Shown here: in pieces, positions 52,417-63,130 of the stretch
How positions within the stretch are numbered: the stretch's first letter is position 1
Layout: each line of letters opens with the position of its first letter
Origin: Patella vulgata
Lineage: Eukaryota; Mollusca; Gastropoda; Patellidae
Direction: 5' to 3'
Length of the DNA: 64,000 nucleotides
Assembly (NCBI RefSeq): GCF_932274485.2
Contig: NC_065879.2
Location: forward strand, 87,167,459-87,231,458
Translations under genes and position numbers: made by a program
Notes under the pieces: model-generated
What the model saw: only the letters and a program-made list of their open reading frames with translations
Database searches by the model: none
Told to the model about the DNA's origin: nothing

Positions 52417-52727
52417 CTCCCGTAAAAAGGCAAAACCTAGTAACTCACTTTTTTCTTATTTTGAGAAAACAAAGGAAAACGTAATGAATGAATATTAAAC
52501 CCCAGCTCATCCATTGATTTGACTATTGAGTTACTAGGTTTTGCTGTGGTATACTAGGCAAATGAAGGAAGTTGCTAGGTTGTGTCATGGGTGTATTTGC
52601 TTACAAAATCAAAAGATTGGAATATCCAGTACAACAACAGGAAGCACATACCCTAGTAACTACAAATTTGGTCCTAACTCAATTTTGATAAAAAAGTGAG
52701 TTACTAGGTTTTGCCTTTTTACGGGAG
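52417..52727. mobile_element. MITE with perfect 38-bp TIRs
   Basis: 311 bp. CTCCCGTAAAAAGGCAAAAC...ACTCACTTTTTT is repeated inverted at the right without a mismatch. Perfect TIRs suggest recent movement. TTAACTT-free, so not of the TTAAAG group. Confidence 0.85.
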
Positions 52728-53017
52728 AAATAAGGTTAGAGCATGTGATTGTTGGCGAGATTATAGGTTAAGGTAAACATTAGGGCTCTGTCCAGGGTTA
52801 AGTCCTGAGTTAGGTTTATTGTTGTGGGCGAACAGATTTAATAGGCCTGTTTAAATCCGATTGAATCCTAGCCTCCAAATTATCTAGCTTTGGTATTTTG
52901 ATTTTTTTCGTTTTCTTCTTAATTAAATATTAGATAATCAATCCAAAAACATTTTTAGTGAGTTTTTATAAAGCGCTAAGAAATTTGATATTTAGCGATA
53001 AATTCAATTGATGGAGG
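52728..53017. other. No feature recognised
   Basis: Unremarkable AT-rich sequence. Confidence 0.4.
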
Positions 53018-53297
53018 GGGGTTGGATGGCTGAATAGTTAGCATGTGCGCATTGCGCTGTATCATACGGTCTGTCATTGAGTCAACTGGCGGGGTTTCGA
53101 TTCCCCGGTTGTATGTGACAAGGAGTAGGGTCGCCTGTCAAACCTCGTGGGTTTTTATCCGGGCCCTCCGGTTTCCTCCCACTGCTAAAGACCCCTACGC
53201 ACAAGCGAATTATTGAAATAAAATTAAACCATATGTTAGTCCCGAAATGACCTAGTTTGTGTCGAGTGGACGTTAAATCCCATTTCTCTCTCTCTCA
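53018..53297 (+). mobile_element. SINE-A, full length
   Basis: GGTTGGATGGCTGAATAGTTAG, GGTTTCGATTCCCCGG, body, GGACGTTAAATCCCATTTC. TCAATTGA on both sides is a plausible 8-bp duplication. Confidence 0.92.
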
Positions 53298-53544
53298 ATT
53301 GAAGCGGACCGTTGCTTTAAATCTGACAGAAACAAGATATATACAGTTTAATATCGCGTGCTGTATTCTTTCAATTTGAATTTTGAGAAGAATTCCTGGA
53401 ATTATCAGTAGAAAATAATAACCAGGAAGAAATTTTACAAGAATGATCTATTCTTCTTGCATAGACATTGAGTCTCAAGATTTCCTATTTTCAGCTCTCT
53501 ATTCAAAGGAAATTACTCTTTCCGACAGGCTATATATTATATGT

Positions 53545-53592
53545 ATTTGAAGTTAAACCCCATTTCATTTCATTTCATTTCATTTCATTTCA
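53545..53592 (+). repeat. SINE-B-type tail remnant
   Basis: AAGTTAAACCCCATTTC followed by five ATTTC repeats without a SINE-B body. Confidence 0.7.
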
Positions 53593-53625
53593 AGCCTAGC
53601 ACTGAAGAAACATTTTCTATCTTTC

Positions 53626-53923
53626 TTACTAATAATTCCTTCGAAGACCAAAAGTTGTTGTGTGAGACTGTGAGAGGATATCTGACAATTCATAAAAAGA
53701 ATTGACTGCCACTAGATAAGAGCACACGAAAGAAAAACAGAAAAAGTCTGTGCATTACCATGTTTTTATAAGGTATAGAATGAATATAAACAAGGGAATG
53801 TACAGACTATTTCTATTTTTCTCGTGTTCTCTTATCTAATGACATTCAATTTCTTTATTGAATTGTCAGGTATCCTCTTACAGTCCCATATAGCAACTTT
53901 TGGTCTTGGAAGGAATTATTAGT
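53626..53923. mobile_element. Long-armed hairpin element
   Basis: Arms of about 115 bp: TACTAATAATTCCTTCGAAG to ACACGAAAGAAAAACAG, inverted at 53810-53923 with several differences. About 70-bp loop. Confidence 0.75.
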
Positions 53924-53926
53924 GAG

Positions 53927-54121
53927 CAGAAATTCGGCCATGTATCTGTTATCACTCGTCACATCAGTCACTTATATAAAGGGATTACTCATGTTTTCCT
54001 TTGGCGTTCGTCACTACCGATTCAGGAAACCTGTATTACTCAGCTATCGTAGCAATGATCTCTGTGTTAAAATTATATTTGAATATATGTGATAATGACT
54101 GGCACCAATATTGTCCTTTAA
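53927..54121 (-). mobile_element. T3 MITE, one end missing
   Basis: CAGAAATTCGGCCATG to CACCAATATTGTCCTTTAA; inverted relative to 55806-56042. The other end is lost at the hairpin element. Confidence 0.75.
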
Positions 54122-54372
54122 TTTATACTGGGTTAAGTTTCTTACGCTAAAAGTTATTTATTTTCCTCCGAATAAAAACGCTACTATCTGGTTTGCAGTT
54201 CTAGGAAGAAGATTGTGTATATATTTGTGTATTTCAAGCTGTTCAAATTTTGTAAATTAATTTATACTGAGTTAACTAAATTAATATTCTTGAAAAATTT
54301 ATAAAGCGCATAGCTTCCACTGTTAGGTGCCCATATACGCTGTACACAGTTAAAAGATACATCGTAAAAAGT
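54122..54372. other. No feature recognised
   Basis: AT-rich spacer. Confidence 0.4.
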
Positions 54373-54384
54373 ACATATAAATAA

Positions 54385-54661
54385 GGGGGGTTGGGTGGCC
54401 GAATGGTTAGCACGTGCGTGCTGTATCATACGGCCTGTCATTGAGTCAGCTAGCATGGTTTCGAATCCCCGGTTGTATGTGACAAGTAGTAGGGTCGCCT
54501 GTCCAACCTCGTGGGTTTTCTCCGGGTCCTCCGGTTTCCTCCCACTGCTAAAGACCCCTACGCGCAAGCGAATTATGTAAATAAAATTAAACCATATGTT
54601 AGTCCCGAAATGACCTAGTTTGTGTCGAGTGGATGTTAAACCCCATCTATCTCTCTCTCTC
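54385..54661 (+). mobile_element. SINE-A, full length, 12-bp target duplication
   Basis: GGTTGGGTGGCCGAATGG to CCCCATCTATCTCTC. ACATATAAATAA at 54373-54384 and 54662-54673 is perfect. Confidence 0.95.
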
Positions 54662-54682
54662 ACATATAAATAAATAAAAAAC

Positions 54683-54801
54683 AGGTCATAATTCTATTCC
54701 ATATATGGTAAACAATTACTGCTTATTGAGCGACGTTTCGAGAAGCCTAGTTGAAACATCGCTCATTAATAAGCAGTAATTGTATTCCATAGAATTGTGA
54801 C
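54683..54801. mobile_element. Hairpin element, about 55-bp arms
   Basis: AGGTCATAATTCTATTCC...TGAGCGACGTTTC and its inverted partner GAAACATCGCTCATTAATAAG. AAACAATTACTG and GTTACTAAATG-type words echo the 14.6-kb hairpin. 54802-55009 has nothing recognised. Confidence 0.75.
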
Positions 54802-55009
54802 TTGTTCTTTTCCAGTTCAATTACTAAATGCCATTCAAACAATTTACATATAAATAAAAGGTTTTCAGTAAAAGAATTACACAAATACGCAGCAATGTAG
54901 AATAACGACAAGTATAAAATGACAAGATAAAACAAACAGAATACATTTAAGTAAAACACAGGTTACAAAACATCTATAAAAATAACATTTGAAATGTTTA
55001 TATAGAGAG

Positions 55010-55163
55010 AATCTCCTACGAGTCTTTTTTGATACTGGTATCAAAAAATATCAACAAAGGTCGATAAAGGAAAAATAACGAAGCTCTGCCAAGTATTTTT
55101 TTACTTTATCGACGAGTGTTGATATTTTTTGATACCGGTACAAAAAAAGACGAGTAGGAGATT
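55010..55163. mobile_element. Hairpin element, about 48-bp arms
   Basis: AATCTCCTACGAGTCTTTTTT to AAAAATATCAACA, inverted at 55115-55163 (GACGAGTAGGAGATT). Confidence 0.8.
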
Positions 55164-55329
55164 TTATTTATCACCCAATCCTTTCTTACATGCACAAATA
55201 AATAAATATAAATAGATTTCACTTTTACTGAACCTGATTACATTACGGCGTAACGATACATCATTTTTTGACAGCAATTCAACCATTGCAAAGTCCTTTA
55301 TATTGACCCAGTGTTTCCATCAAGGTCAA

Positions 55330-55545
55330 TGGGGGGTTGGATGGCCGAATGGTTATCACGTGCGCACGCTATATCATACGGTCTGTCATTGAGTCAGCTG
55401 GCGGGGTTTCGATTCCCTGGTTGTATGTGACAAGGAGTAGAGTCGCCTATCCAACCTCGTGGGTTTTCTCCGCATCCTCCGGTTTCCTCCCAAGCGAGCT
55501 ATTGAAATAGAATTGAACCATGTGTTAGTCCAGACATGACCTTGA
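55330..55545 (+). mobile_element. SINE-A, 3' end disrupted
   Basis: GGTTGGATGGCCGAATGGTTATC, GGTTTCGATTCCCTGG, body with a deletion near CTCCCAAGCGAGC; tail lost. Confidence 0.88.
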
Positions 55546-55559
55546 GAAAACACACAAGG

Positions 55560-55715
55560 TTGGACAGACCGTTTCGTTGGCTATCCCTCACATTAACCAG
55601 AAAGCGGGTTATATAAAAACTTTTCCAGATCCTAGTGTAGTAAAAACAATTAAAACAAAATTTTGAACTATAAAAACGAAATGAAATAGGATCTGTGTTG
55701 TAATCAGATTGATGA
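55560..55715 (-). repeat. R3 end fragment
   Basis: CAGACCGTTTCGTTGGC, AGATCCTAGTGTAGTAAAAAC and AGGATCTGTGTTGTAATCAG match 20265-20394. Confidence 0.7.
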
Positions 55716-55805
55716 ATTATCATAAATACTATGAATATGGAACATATATTTGTCTGATGATTGGCATTTATTGTGAGTATAATATATCATCTTTGACAAG
55801 TTTCA

Positions 55806-56042
55806 TTAAAGGACAATATTGGTGTCAGTCAATATCACATATGTGATAGAACTCGTTAAACACATTCCAAATATAATTTTAACACAGAGATCATTGCTAC
55901 GATAGATGCGTTATTAAGCGTTCAAGAAAGGGAAGTGACAAACGCAAAAGGAAAACATGAGTTATCCTTCTATATAACTAACTGAAGTGACGAGTGATAA
56001 CAGATTCATGGGCAAATTTCTGCTCTCTAATATTGTCCTTTA
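55806..56042 (+). mobile_element. T3 MITE, full length
   Basis: 237 bp between TTAA sites; TTAAAGGACAATATTGG left, TAATATTGTCCTTTAA right. Confidence 0.85.
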
Positions 56043-56122
56043 AAACCTGAAGTGGATGTTTATGTGATTCTATATAATGATGTCGGAAGCTTTAAATGTT
56101 TCTGGTCTCATACCGATCATTA

Positions 56123-56322
56123 GGAGGTCCCGTGTACATATTGGCGTGCACATAAAAGATCCCTTGGCATTTGGAATTCGATATAAGAGTAGGCAGTAGC
56201 GCTGCTGCCCGGGTAAAATTGCCCTCATAGCACACTGTATGACGTATGCCCGTCTTCATTCGCCCTGTTTAGGAGCAGAACAGTAGGATGTTAAACCCCA
56301 TTTTATTTCATTTCATTTCCGA
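56123..56322 (+). mobile_element. SINE-B 3' half
   Basis: GGTCCCGTGTACATATTGGC, GTGCACATAAAAGATCCC, end GGATGTTAAACCCCATTTT plus ATTTC. ACCGATCATTAG lies left (56113) and CCGATCATTAG right (56319), an 11-bp duplication. Confidence 0.9.
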
Positions 56323-56361
56323 TCATTAGTCAACAACTAATTTTGTTGGATTAATCCCGAG

Positions 56362-56701
56362 GTCTGTCATTGAGTCAACTGGCGTGGTTTCGATTCCCCG
56401 GTTGTATGTGACAAGAAGTAGGATTGCCTGTCCAACCTTGTGGGTTTTCTCTGGGTCCTCCGGTTTCCTCCCACTGCTAAAGACCCCTAAGTGCAAGCGA
56501 ATTATGAAAATAAAATTGAACCATGTGTTAGTCCTGAAATGACCTAATTTGTGACCAGTGTAGTTAAACACTCTCTCCCTCTCTCTCTCTCCCTCTCTCT
56601 CTCTCTCCCCCTCTATCTCTCTTTCCCCCTCTATCTCTCTTTCCCTCATCCTCCTCTCTCTCTCTCTCTCCTCTCCTCTCTCTCTCTCTCTCTCTCTCTT
56701 A
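56362..56701 (+). mobile_element. SINE-A with 130-bp TC/CCCT tail
   Basis: From GGTCTGTCATTGAGTCAAC to AGTGTAGTTAAACAC, then CTCTCTCCC/CTATCTCTCTTTCC blocks to 56701. Head box A missing. Confidence 0.88.
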
Positions 56702-57020
56702 ATCTGTCTGTCTTAGCTTGGGATATTTGGCTTTAGAAAGAGGCATATATAAGCATCATATATCATTCTGTGATTAGGGTACTAACTAGATGTGATGAAA
56801 TTAGTTGGTATGGACCGATGGTTATTGATTAGATCATGAACTCAACCCGTTAACTTGACCCCAATCACCAACTTAATCCCACCATAGCTTCTCTATCATT
56901 TCCTGGCTAAGAAAGATCAGAAGTGATGATGAATACCAATATCATGACTTAAAAACTTAACCTACTTCCCTGGAAAAATACAGTCGGGAATAACTGTAGC
57001 ATGAATTTACTTTTTACTTG
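56702..57020. other. No feature recognised
   Basis: No gene or repeat seen. Confidence 0.4.
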
Positions 57021-57322
57021 TTAAAGATACATTATGCAAGAGCTAAATCTGCCTATTGCAGGTTTTTATCTTGTCTCCAAATCAACTCTTTAGAACGTCG
57101 GAGGGTACAGATGTAAACGGTTTGGATAATTCTTGATTAACAAGTAACATTGCTACAATAATAAATAATCTGTCAAAACTTCAAACAGTGATTACAATAC
57201 ATCACTCAGAATAAAGAAATTTGAATGAAATTTTCAATATATTGATCATGAATTATCTATTTTGGAACTATTATAGCAAGAACGGACAGCTCTTTATCTA
57301 AATCTTACATAATGCATCTTTA
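57021..57322 (+). mobile_element. T1 MITE, shortened
   Basis: TTAAAGATACATTATGCAAG to TACATAATGCATCTTTAA; 302 bp with an interior deletion. Its left tip is the best match to the inverse of the right tip. Confidence 0.87.
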
Positions 57323-57489
57323 AAAAAACAAAGTGTGATTAACTCTGCCATGAATCTTGTCACTCTTTGCGTGTTTTTCACGGAAAAAGGGTCGACTATA
57401 TATGTGTCAGAATTTTTCTCTGCCAGAATTTTAAAGGTGACTGACTGGTTCTCAGTAATTTTTAGCAGATTTTTTAATCAGTTCTATTA

Positions 57490-57560
57490 ATGAAATGGGT
57501 TTAACATCCTACTTTTTTGCACTGACTGGGATAATGAGGATGGGATCAGAATGTTATGAC
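57490..57560 (-). mobile_element. SINE-B 3' fragment
   Basis: ATGAAATGGGTTTAACATCC and GGGATAATGAGGATGGG. 57561-57867 beyond it has nothing recognised. Confidence 0.65.
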
Positions 57561-57867
57561 GAATGAGTTGCCATGGTACGTGTCTAAATGTTTCTGAAAT
57601 TAAACAAGTGAAAGCCAAGATTACCTATTTTCAGTCCATCAAGTTTACAATACAGGGCTTATAGACTTACAGAGTAAATATTACAATCAGAACTTAATTT
57701 TCAACTTTAAATAACACCCTCGAAACATAATAGAGTCGAGCTTAGTCTGGATTTTCATAAGCCATTTTTTCATATTTAAATCAAATGAATTATGGAAAGA
57801 AGAAAAAAAAGAAAAACACCCTTTATCAGGTTTTTCAGAAAAGGATCAACTTTTTAAACTCCTGTTG

Positions 57868-58062
57868 TATTGGGGGTTGGATGGGACAAGGAGTAGGGTC
57901 ACCTGTCCAACCTCGTGGGTTTTCTCCGGGTCCTCCGATTTCCTCCCACTGCTAAAGACTCCTACGAATTATTTAAATAAAATTAAACCATATGTATTAG
58001 TCCTGAAATGACCTAGTTTGTGTCGAGTGGACATTAAACCCCATCTCTCTCTCTCTCTTTAT
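57868..58062 (+). mobile_element. SINE-A, head reduced to a stub
   Basis: GGGTTGGATGGGACAAGGAG joins the first ten bases to the body, skipping boxes A and B. Ends GGACATTAAACCCCATCTC. Confidence 0.9.
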
Positions 58063-58832
58063 TTGTCCCCCGCCTTTCGAAGAAAGCAGGGGACTATTAA
58101 AATGGGTTCGTCCGTCCGTCTGTCTGTCCGTCTGTCCGTCCGTCTGTCTGTCCGTCACACTTTTTGGGACACAATAACTCTCTTCCTAATTGAGCTAGAA
58201 TGTTCAAACTTGGTGTATGTGTTTATTAGGTCAATGCCTTGATGGAGTTCGAAGATGAGCATTTTCCGCTTAGGGTAAGCAGAGATAAGCAATTTGATTG
58301 GTTGATGCTTTGGGACACGATAACTCTCTTCCTAATTGGGCTAGAATGTTCAAACTTGGTGTATGTGTTGATTAGGTCAATGCCTTGATGGAGTTCAAAG
58401 ATGAGCATTTTCCGCTTAGGATAAGCAGAGATAAGCAATTTGATTGGTTGATGCTTTGGGACACGATAACTTTTAATTGAGCTAGAATGTTCAAACTTGG
58501 TGTACGTGTTTATTAGGTCAATGCCTTGATGGAGTTCGAAGATGAGCATTTTCCGCTTAGGGTAAGCAGAGATAAGCAATTTGATTGGTTGATACTTTGG
58601 GGCACGATAACTCTCTTCCTAATTGAGCTAGAATGTTCAAACTTGGTGTATGTGTTGATTAGGTCAATGCCTTGCTGGAGTTCGAAGATGAGCATTTTCC
58701 GCTTAGGGTAAGCAGAGATAAGCAATTTGATTGGTTGAACTGTTTGATTGTTCAATACTTTGTAAAAGATAATTTGTGATAAATTTATATGTGTCCTCTA
58801 ATTATTTTCCTATTTCGGCGGGGGACATCAGC
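58063..58832 (+). mobile_element. X4 element with 146-bp tandem units
   Basis: Left end GTCCCCCGCCTTTCGAAG, a GTCCGTCTGTCC stretch, then four units starting at CTTTTTGGGAC/CTTTGGGACACGATAAC (58161, 58307, 58453, 58593), right end ATTTCGGCGGGGGAC. The ends are inverted copies of each other (GTCCCCCGCC). Confidence 0.75.
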
Positions 58833-59440
58833 CTCACTGTTGGCTTGTTAAGACTATTACAGATCTTATTAACATCTTGAAGCACAGATACTAGGGTATA
58901 ATGGGGTTTTATTTTATAAGCAGCTTGTTATATCATTATGTTATCTCTTGACAGTGAGATATGTAATTATAGAATTGTGTATTATCACGATTTCTGCCTT
59001 CGGATTAACTCCCAGTCTACTTGATTAGTATAAAACTAATCATAGATTTCTTATTAATCCCAAATGAACGGAAGATTTGTTGATTCTAAAAAGGCTTATA
59101 TATATATACAGATTAACACACGTGTGTACATGTTTTCTATTAGTTAATGATATAACCATAGACAATGGTAACTATAGCCAATTAAAACGACAGTGTTACT
59201 ATGTAAATATGTATAAATATACTATACTGTCCATCTTATACAATGACATTATTTATGAATAGTCCCAAGACGGACGAAAAGTACTTTAAAATGTTAAAAT
59301 GTTATTAAACCAGTGTTGAAATCAGTTTTTGTCGGCATACTTTTTATCTTTTCATCGTTTACCGTGAAACAAAGTAGTGCAGCGTTACGGTTGTGCTAAT
59401 ATTTCTGGATATATATATATATATATATTATATATTTCCA
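58833..59440. other. No gene; AT dinucleotide run
   Basis: (AT)n at 59411-59432; otherwise AT-rich with no recognised feature. Confidence 0.45.
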
Positions 59441-59443
59441 GGG

Positions 59444-59685
59444 GGGTAGTGGATGGAGCATTGTATCATGAGGTCTGTCATTGAGTCAACTGGTGTGGTT
59501 TTGATTCCCCGGTTATACATGACAAGGAGTAGGGTCACCTGTCCAACCCCATAGGTTTTCTCCGGGTCCTATGGTTCCTCCCACTGCTAAAGACGCCTAC
59601 ACGCAAGCGAATTATTGAAATAAAATTGAACTATGTGATAGTCCCGAACTGACCAAGTTTGTGTCGGCTGTATTAAACTGAACGT
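59444..59685 (+). mobile_element. SINE-A, head shortened
   Basis: GGAGCATTGTATCATGAGG, GGTTTTGATTCCCCGG, body, CTGTATTAAACTGAACG; no TC tail. Confidence 0.88.
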
Positions 59686-59809
59686 TTTTTTTTTTATAAA
59701 TGAATAAAAAACTTTAAGAATTTCAATTATCGGAAATAAATATCATATGATAGATATTGTTTCAGATATTCAAATATTTAAGTTGACAAAAATCATTTTT
59801 CACTTTCAG

Positions 59810-60044
59810 ACTGTGCTACATTATTTCAACAGCCCGAGTCTATTGGGAAGTGGGTATAGATATGAAATTAAGTGCGGAAGATAATATGTCTGAAAGTTTT
59901 GACAGTTTCATTAACATCACTTACTACACAGACGCTTTATATCAACTTACAGAATTATACTTTTTACTCAATTGTCAAATTTATTTGGCTGTCCGTCTAA
60001 AACGAGACAAAAGGGAAAATTCCAATTCAATTGAACAACTTTAG
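59810..60044 (+). CDS. Possible terminal exon, unrecognised
   Basis: A pyrimidine tract and TTTTTCACTTTCAG precede an open stretch of about 77 codons ending in TAG. It reads LCYIISTARVYWEVGID, then an acidic SAEDNMSESFDSF, a hydrophobic LTELYFLLNCQIYLAV and a basic end RLKRDKRENSNSIEQL. I recognise no family. The stretch is not part of any repeat I could define and is less AT-rich in its first half than its surroundings. It could equally be chance. No AATAAA was found close downstream. Confidence 0.25.
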
Positions 60045-60159
60045 CTATAGGTTTTCATGTAAAAGACATGCTTAAGCACCGATGTTGAATCGAACAGTTT
60101 TCTATATACTAAAATTAACGCCCCGTAAAAACAACATTGCATTAGGGAAATTCATTTAT

Positions 60160-60655
60160 TTAAAGTAGTTAAGTCTCTAACTCAATAGCATCCAAAGTCT
60201 TCGACATTGAAAACACAAATTATTTGTCAATTTGAATCAACATTGATGTTGTTATCTTACCGGGAAAAGATGCACTTCTGATATCCAATATTTAAGACAA
60301 AATAAACATTTTACCATTAGTACACGAATCGTGTACCATAGTGCGTTTCAGTACCATTTGTATCAAGGGACTCGAAGAACGAGGCTAGACATATACCATA
60401 AGTCATGTCAAGCGGTGACCTCATGTTCTTATCTGGAGAGCATGCACATTAAATACTATTGGTGTAGACTGGAACATCCATTTGAATGAGACTTCAGGCG
60501 TATTTTGCCAAACATAACTGATTTGAAATTAGATTAAAAACGGAAATGATTGAATGTAAATCAGTTTATATACATTCATATTACATTATTATAAGCATTG
60601 CAACCCATTTGTGTCAATTTCTAGATCCCAAATATTAGTGATTTAGCTCCTTTAA
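60160..60655 (-). mobile_element. T2 MITE, full length, minus
   Basis: TTAAAGTAGTTAAGTCTCTA to TAGTGATTTAGCTCCTTTAA; 496 bp; more diverged than 40047-40551. Confidence 0.85.
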
Positions 60656-60765
60656 GTTGGATGTAAACTTGTGAGTTTAGTGATTAAATAAATACTACTA
60701 GTTTGTATTGGAAAGTATTTACATTTTTTTAATGAAAATTCATGTATTTTTATTTTTCATAAAAA

Positions 60766-60912
60766 GCATGTCATGAAAATTTAGCATTCTTCAGGGGACA
60801 TAACTCAATGTGTACACACAGAAGGCAGGCTTGATAAAAAGCATGTCATGAAAATTTAGCGTTCTTCAGGGCACACAACTCCAATGTGTACACACAGAAG
60901 GCATGCTTGATT
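60766..60912 (+). repeat. Tandem duplication, about 76-bp unit
   Basis: AGCATGTCATGAAAATTTAGC and GTGTACACACAGAAGGCA twice. Confidence 0.85.
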
Positions 60913-61311
60913 AAACTTCTGTTTTAACAACATAGCATGAACAGGGGTAGACTAGGTAGCTCTGTGGTCTCGCACCAACTGGTTTCCTTGGACGCACATC
61001 ACTGTGAAGAAAACGAAACTAGTTTGAATCACCTTTCCCATTCATAGATCAGTTTTTTCCTCGGATGTGAAGATGAATTTGATTTATTTTGACAAAAATG
61101 TATGTCAATTTTTTTTTTTTTTCAAATCGGGGCAAAGTCTGTCCTTGAGCATTAATAGTAAATAGGTTCATAGCTAAGGGGGTGCCTTTTCCCATTTGGG
61201 AAAGAATCGGCTCCAGATTTGGCACCCTTTCCATTGGATGCAATACAAGCCAACGACCAACGTGCCCCTCTTGCACCCCCCCCTTCCCAGGCTAGCTACG
61301 GGCCTGGTAAA
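60913..61311. other. No feature recognised
   Basis: Contains a short T run at 61109-61121. A 75-codon minus-strand frame has no known domain. Confidence 0.45.
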
Positions 61312-61385
61312 TAGATACAACTTGACTCAATGACAGACATTGTGATTTCAAGCGCACACATGCTAACCATGCGGCCATAATGCAA
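61312..61385 (-). mobile_element. SINE-A head fragment
   Basis: AACTTGACTCAATGACAGAC and GCTAACCATGCGGCC. Confidence 0.7.
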
Positions 61386-62097
61386 CCAAGAGAACTATGT
61401 CATTCCTTCAGAATCATCTTAGATTCATCAAAGTTACTTGTTTTTAACAACATTTATATAATTTTTTCCACAATTTTGCTGTATATATTCTTTTGGAGCC
61501 ATGGATATTAAAAGTGTTATCTTTCTGCAGTCCCGGATAAAAAGTTTAGTGACAGGCAATGTGTTGACCTGAAGGCAACCAAGACCTATAAAATAGTCTT
61601 AGATTCATCAAAAAAACTTGTTTGTATCGTCCAATATATTATTTCCACAATGGCCGCAAGTGTGTGTAAGAGATTATGAGCAATTACAGGTTAAGAAATT
61701 GGGTTGTGGGATTTGATCAATAAAAATAATGGCATCCATTTTGCATTTATATTGACAGAAGTTCAGTGGTTGGTCCTTTGACAATGTCTCGGTTAATATG
61801 ATTGGTCATACCACATCCCTACCCGATAATCTCTTTAAACAGCCTCACATTCTCCCCTAATAATTATCCAATCAAAAACTGGTATCTTATTAAGCCCCGA
61901 TAAATGCTTTTAACAGGAAATCAATAGTAACTGGCAGACGGTATGCTAGAAGTGTATTAGCGGTGGTCGTTTCGATGGATCGAAGGCCAGCGTAACGTTA
62001 ATGCTGATCGCGATACTCTGTTTATCACAAATAATCCAATGTCTTTGGTCACATGTTTACCCTATATTAGGGAGTGAATAAATTTGTGTCAAAATTT
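61386..62097. other. No gene; diverged duplication
   Basis: CTTAGATTCATCAAAGTTACTTG (61427) recurs as CTTAGATTCATCAAAAAAACTTG (61601) with similar flanks (GCAACCAAGA, TTTCCACAAT), about 175 bp apart. Confidence 0.5.
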
Positions 62098-62630
62098 TTG
62101 AGTAAGGCATGTGTGGCCAGTGGCATTGGGTTTTCAAGACCTGGGGCCTGTTTCACGAAATTTTAACTAAGATAATATCCAAATGATAAAATCCAAATTT
62201 AAGTAATTTGATTGGATAATATTAGATTGATTTTAGTGCTTGACCAATCGAGAAACGGGGCCCTGATGCACAGAACGTAGTAATATCAGTGTAGTACACC
62301 AAACAGTATGCTTATCCATCCCCCAACAATGAGTTCAACTATGGCATGTTTGGCCAGGGAATTGGGTGTGCAAGACCTGATGCATAAAATGTAATGAGAT
62401 CAGTGAAGTACACAAAACAGGGCATGCTTACCCACCCCTCACTATAAGTTTGACTATGGCATTTAGGACACAAACAGAGTATGTTTATCCAAAAGCATGC
62501 TTCCCCCCCCCCCCCACACACACACACACACATTAAGTTCAACTATGGCCAACAGCATTCAACTATGGCCAAGACCTGATGCATAAAACGTAGCGAGATT
62601 AGTGTAGTACACAAAACAGAGTCGAGAAGA
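62098..62630 (+). repeat. Tandem repeat, about 120-bp unit, interrupted
   Basis: CAAGACCTGATGCATAAAA, GAGATCAGTGAAGTACACAAAACA and GTTCAACTATGGC recur three to four times. A C run and (CA)n at 62503-62532 lie within. Confidence 0.75.
62148..62263. mobile_element. Hairpin MITE in tandem repeat
   Basis: GGGCCTGTTTCACGAAATTTTAAC to CGAGAAACGGGGCCC, related to 33596-33740. It splits a unit between CAAGACCTG and TGATGCA. Confidence 0.7.
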
Positions 62631-62644
62631 GGCTATTAGTCTGT

Positions 62645-62745
62645 GTATAGTGCTAGCATAACTGACAAGGGAAAACCACGCTGAAAATCCCAGGGAACCT
62701 TCCTGACCAACACGTGGAGCAAACCCCAGACCTCCTGGTTAGTGC
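62645..62745 (-). mobile_element. SINE-B 5' part
   Basis: TGACAAGGGAAAACCACGC, AAATCCCAGGGAACC and AGACCTCCTGG, reversed head region; a TC run follows. Confidence 0.75.
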
Positions 62746-62829
62746 TCTCTCTCTCTCTCTCTCTCTCTGGGTGGGCAAGCAGTCTGATGGCTTTTAGGTG
62801 TAGGATTGTCTTTCGTGTTGCTTCCACAC

Positions 62830-63130
62830 TTTCTCCGGTTTCCTCCCACTACTTAAAAACCCTGCACTCCGGCCATTTATGGAATAAAATGTTTGCTATA
62901 TGTTAGTCTCAAAATGACACAGTCTTTTAAGTGATCTTTATGAACAATACTCCAATATATTCAATACATACTGAAATATGGTCAGTTAATGGCACAAGAA
63001 AACATTAATTCGCAGAAACCTACATCCAAACCAATTATTGAATACAAGATATTTGTCTCAAAATGACAGTTTTTTTAAGTGATTTTATTAATATATGCTG
63101 AAATATGATCAGTTTATAGCAGTAGAAAAA
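62830..63130 (+). repeat. SINE-A 3' remnant in a diverged duplication
   Basis: TTTCTCCGGTTTCCTCCCAC to GTCTCAAAATGACACAG. The end plus its flank (AAGTGATCTTTATGAAC, CTGAAATATGGTCAGTT) recurs at 63055-63120 without the rest of the SINE. 63131-63384 holds nothing recognised. Confidence 0.65.

Noticed and set aside
53690-53710. GAGCACACG as the missing KIF13 FHA exon (EHT)
   Set aside because: It belongs to a hairpin MITE arm, has no acceptor, and the next codons do not match the family.
46-54580. A recurring frame beginning MAEWLACARCIIKSVIESTG or its reverse on many loci, as a gene family
   Set aside because: It is the translated SINE-A head and body; the frame follows the SINE boundaries, breaks at random and has no start or splice context.
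17641-54661. Functional tRNA-Ser or tRNA-Leu genes
   Set aside because: Boxes A and B are recognisable but no acceptor stem or anticodon arm can be formed and each continues into a SINE body.
58226-58755. Minus-strand repeated frames (LLISAYPKRKMLIFELHQG)
   Set aside because: Produced by the 146-bp X4 tandem units; the frame changes between units.
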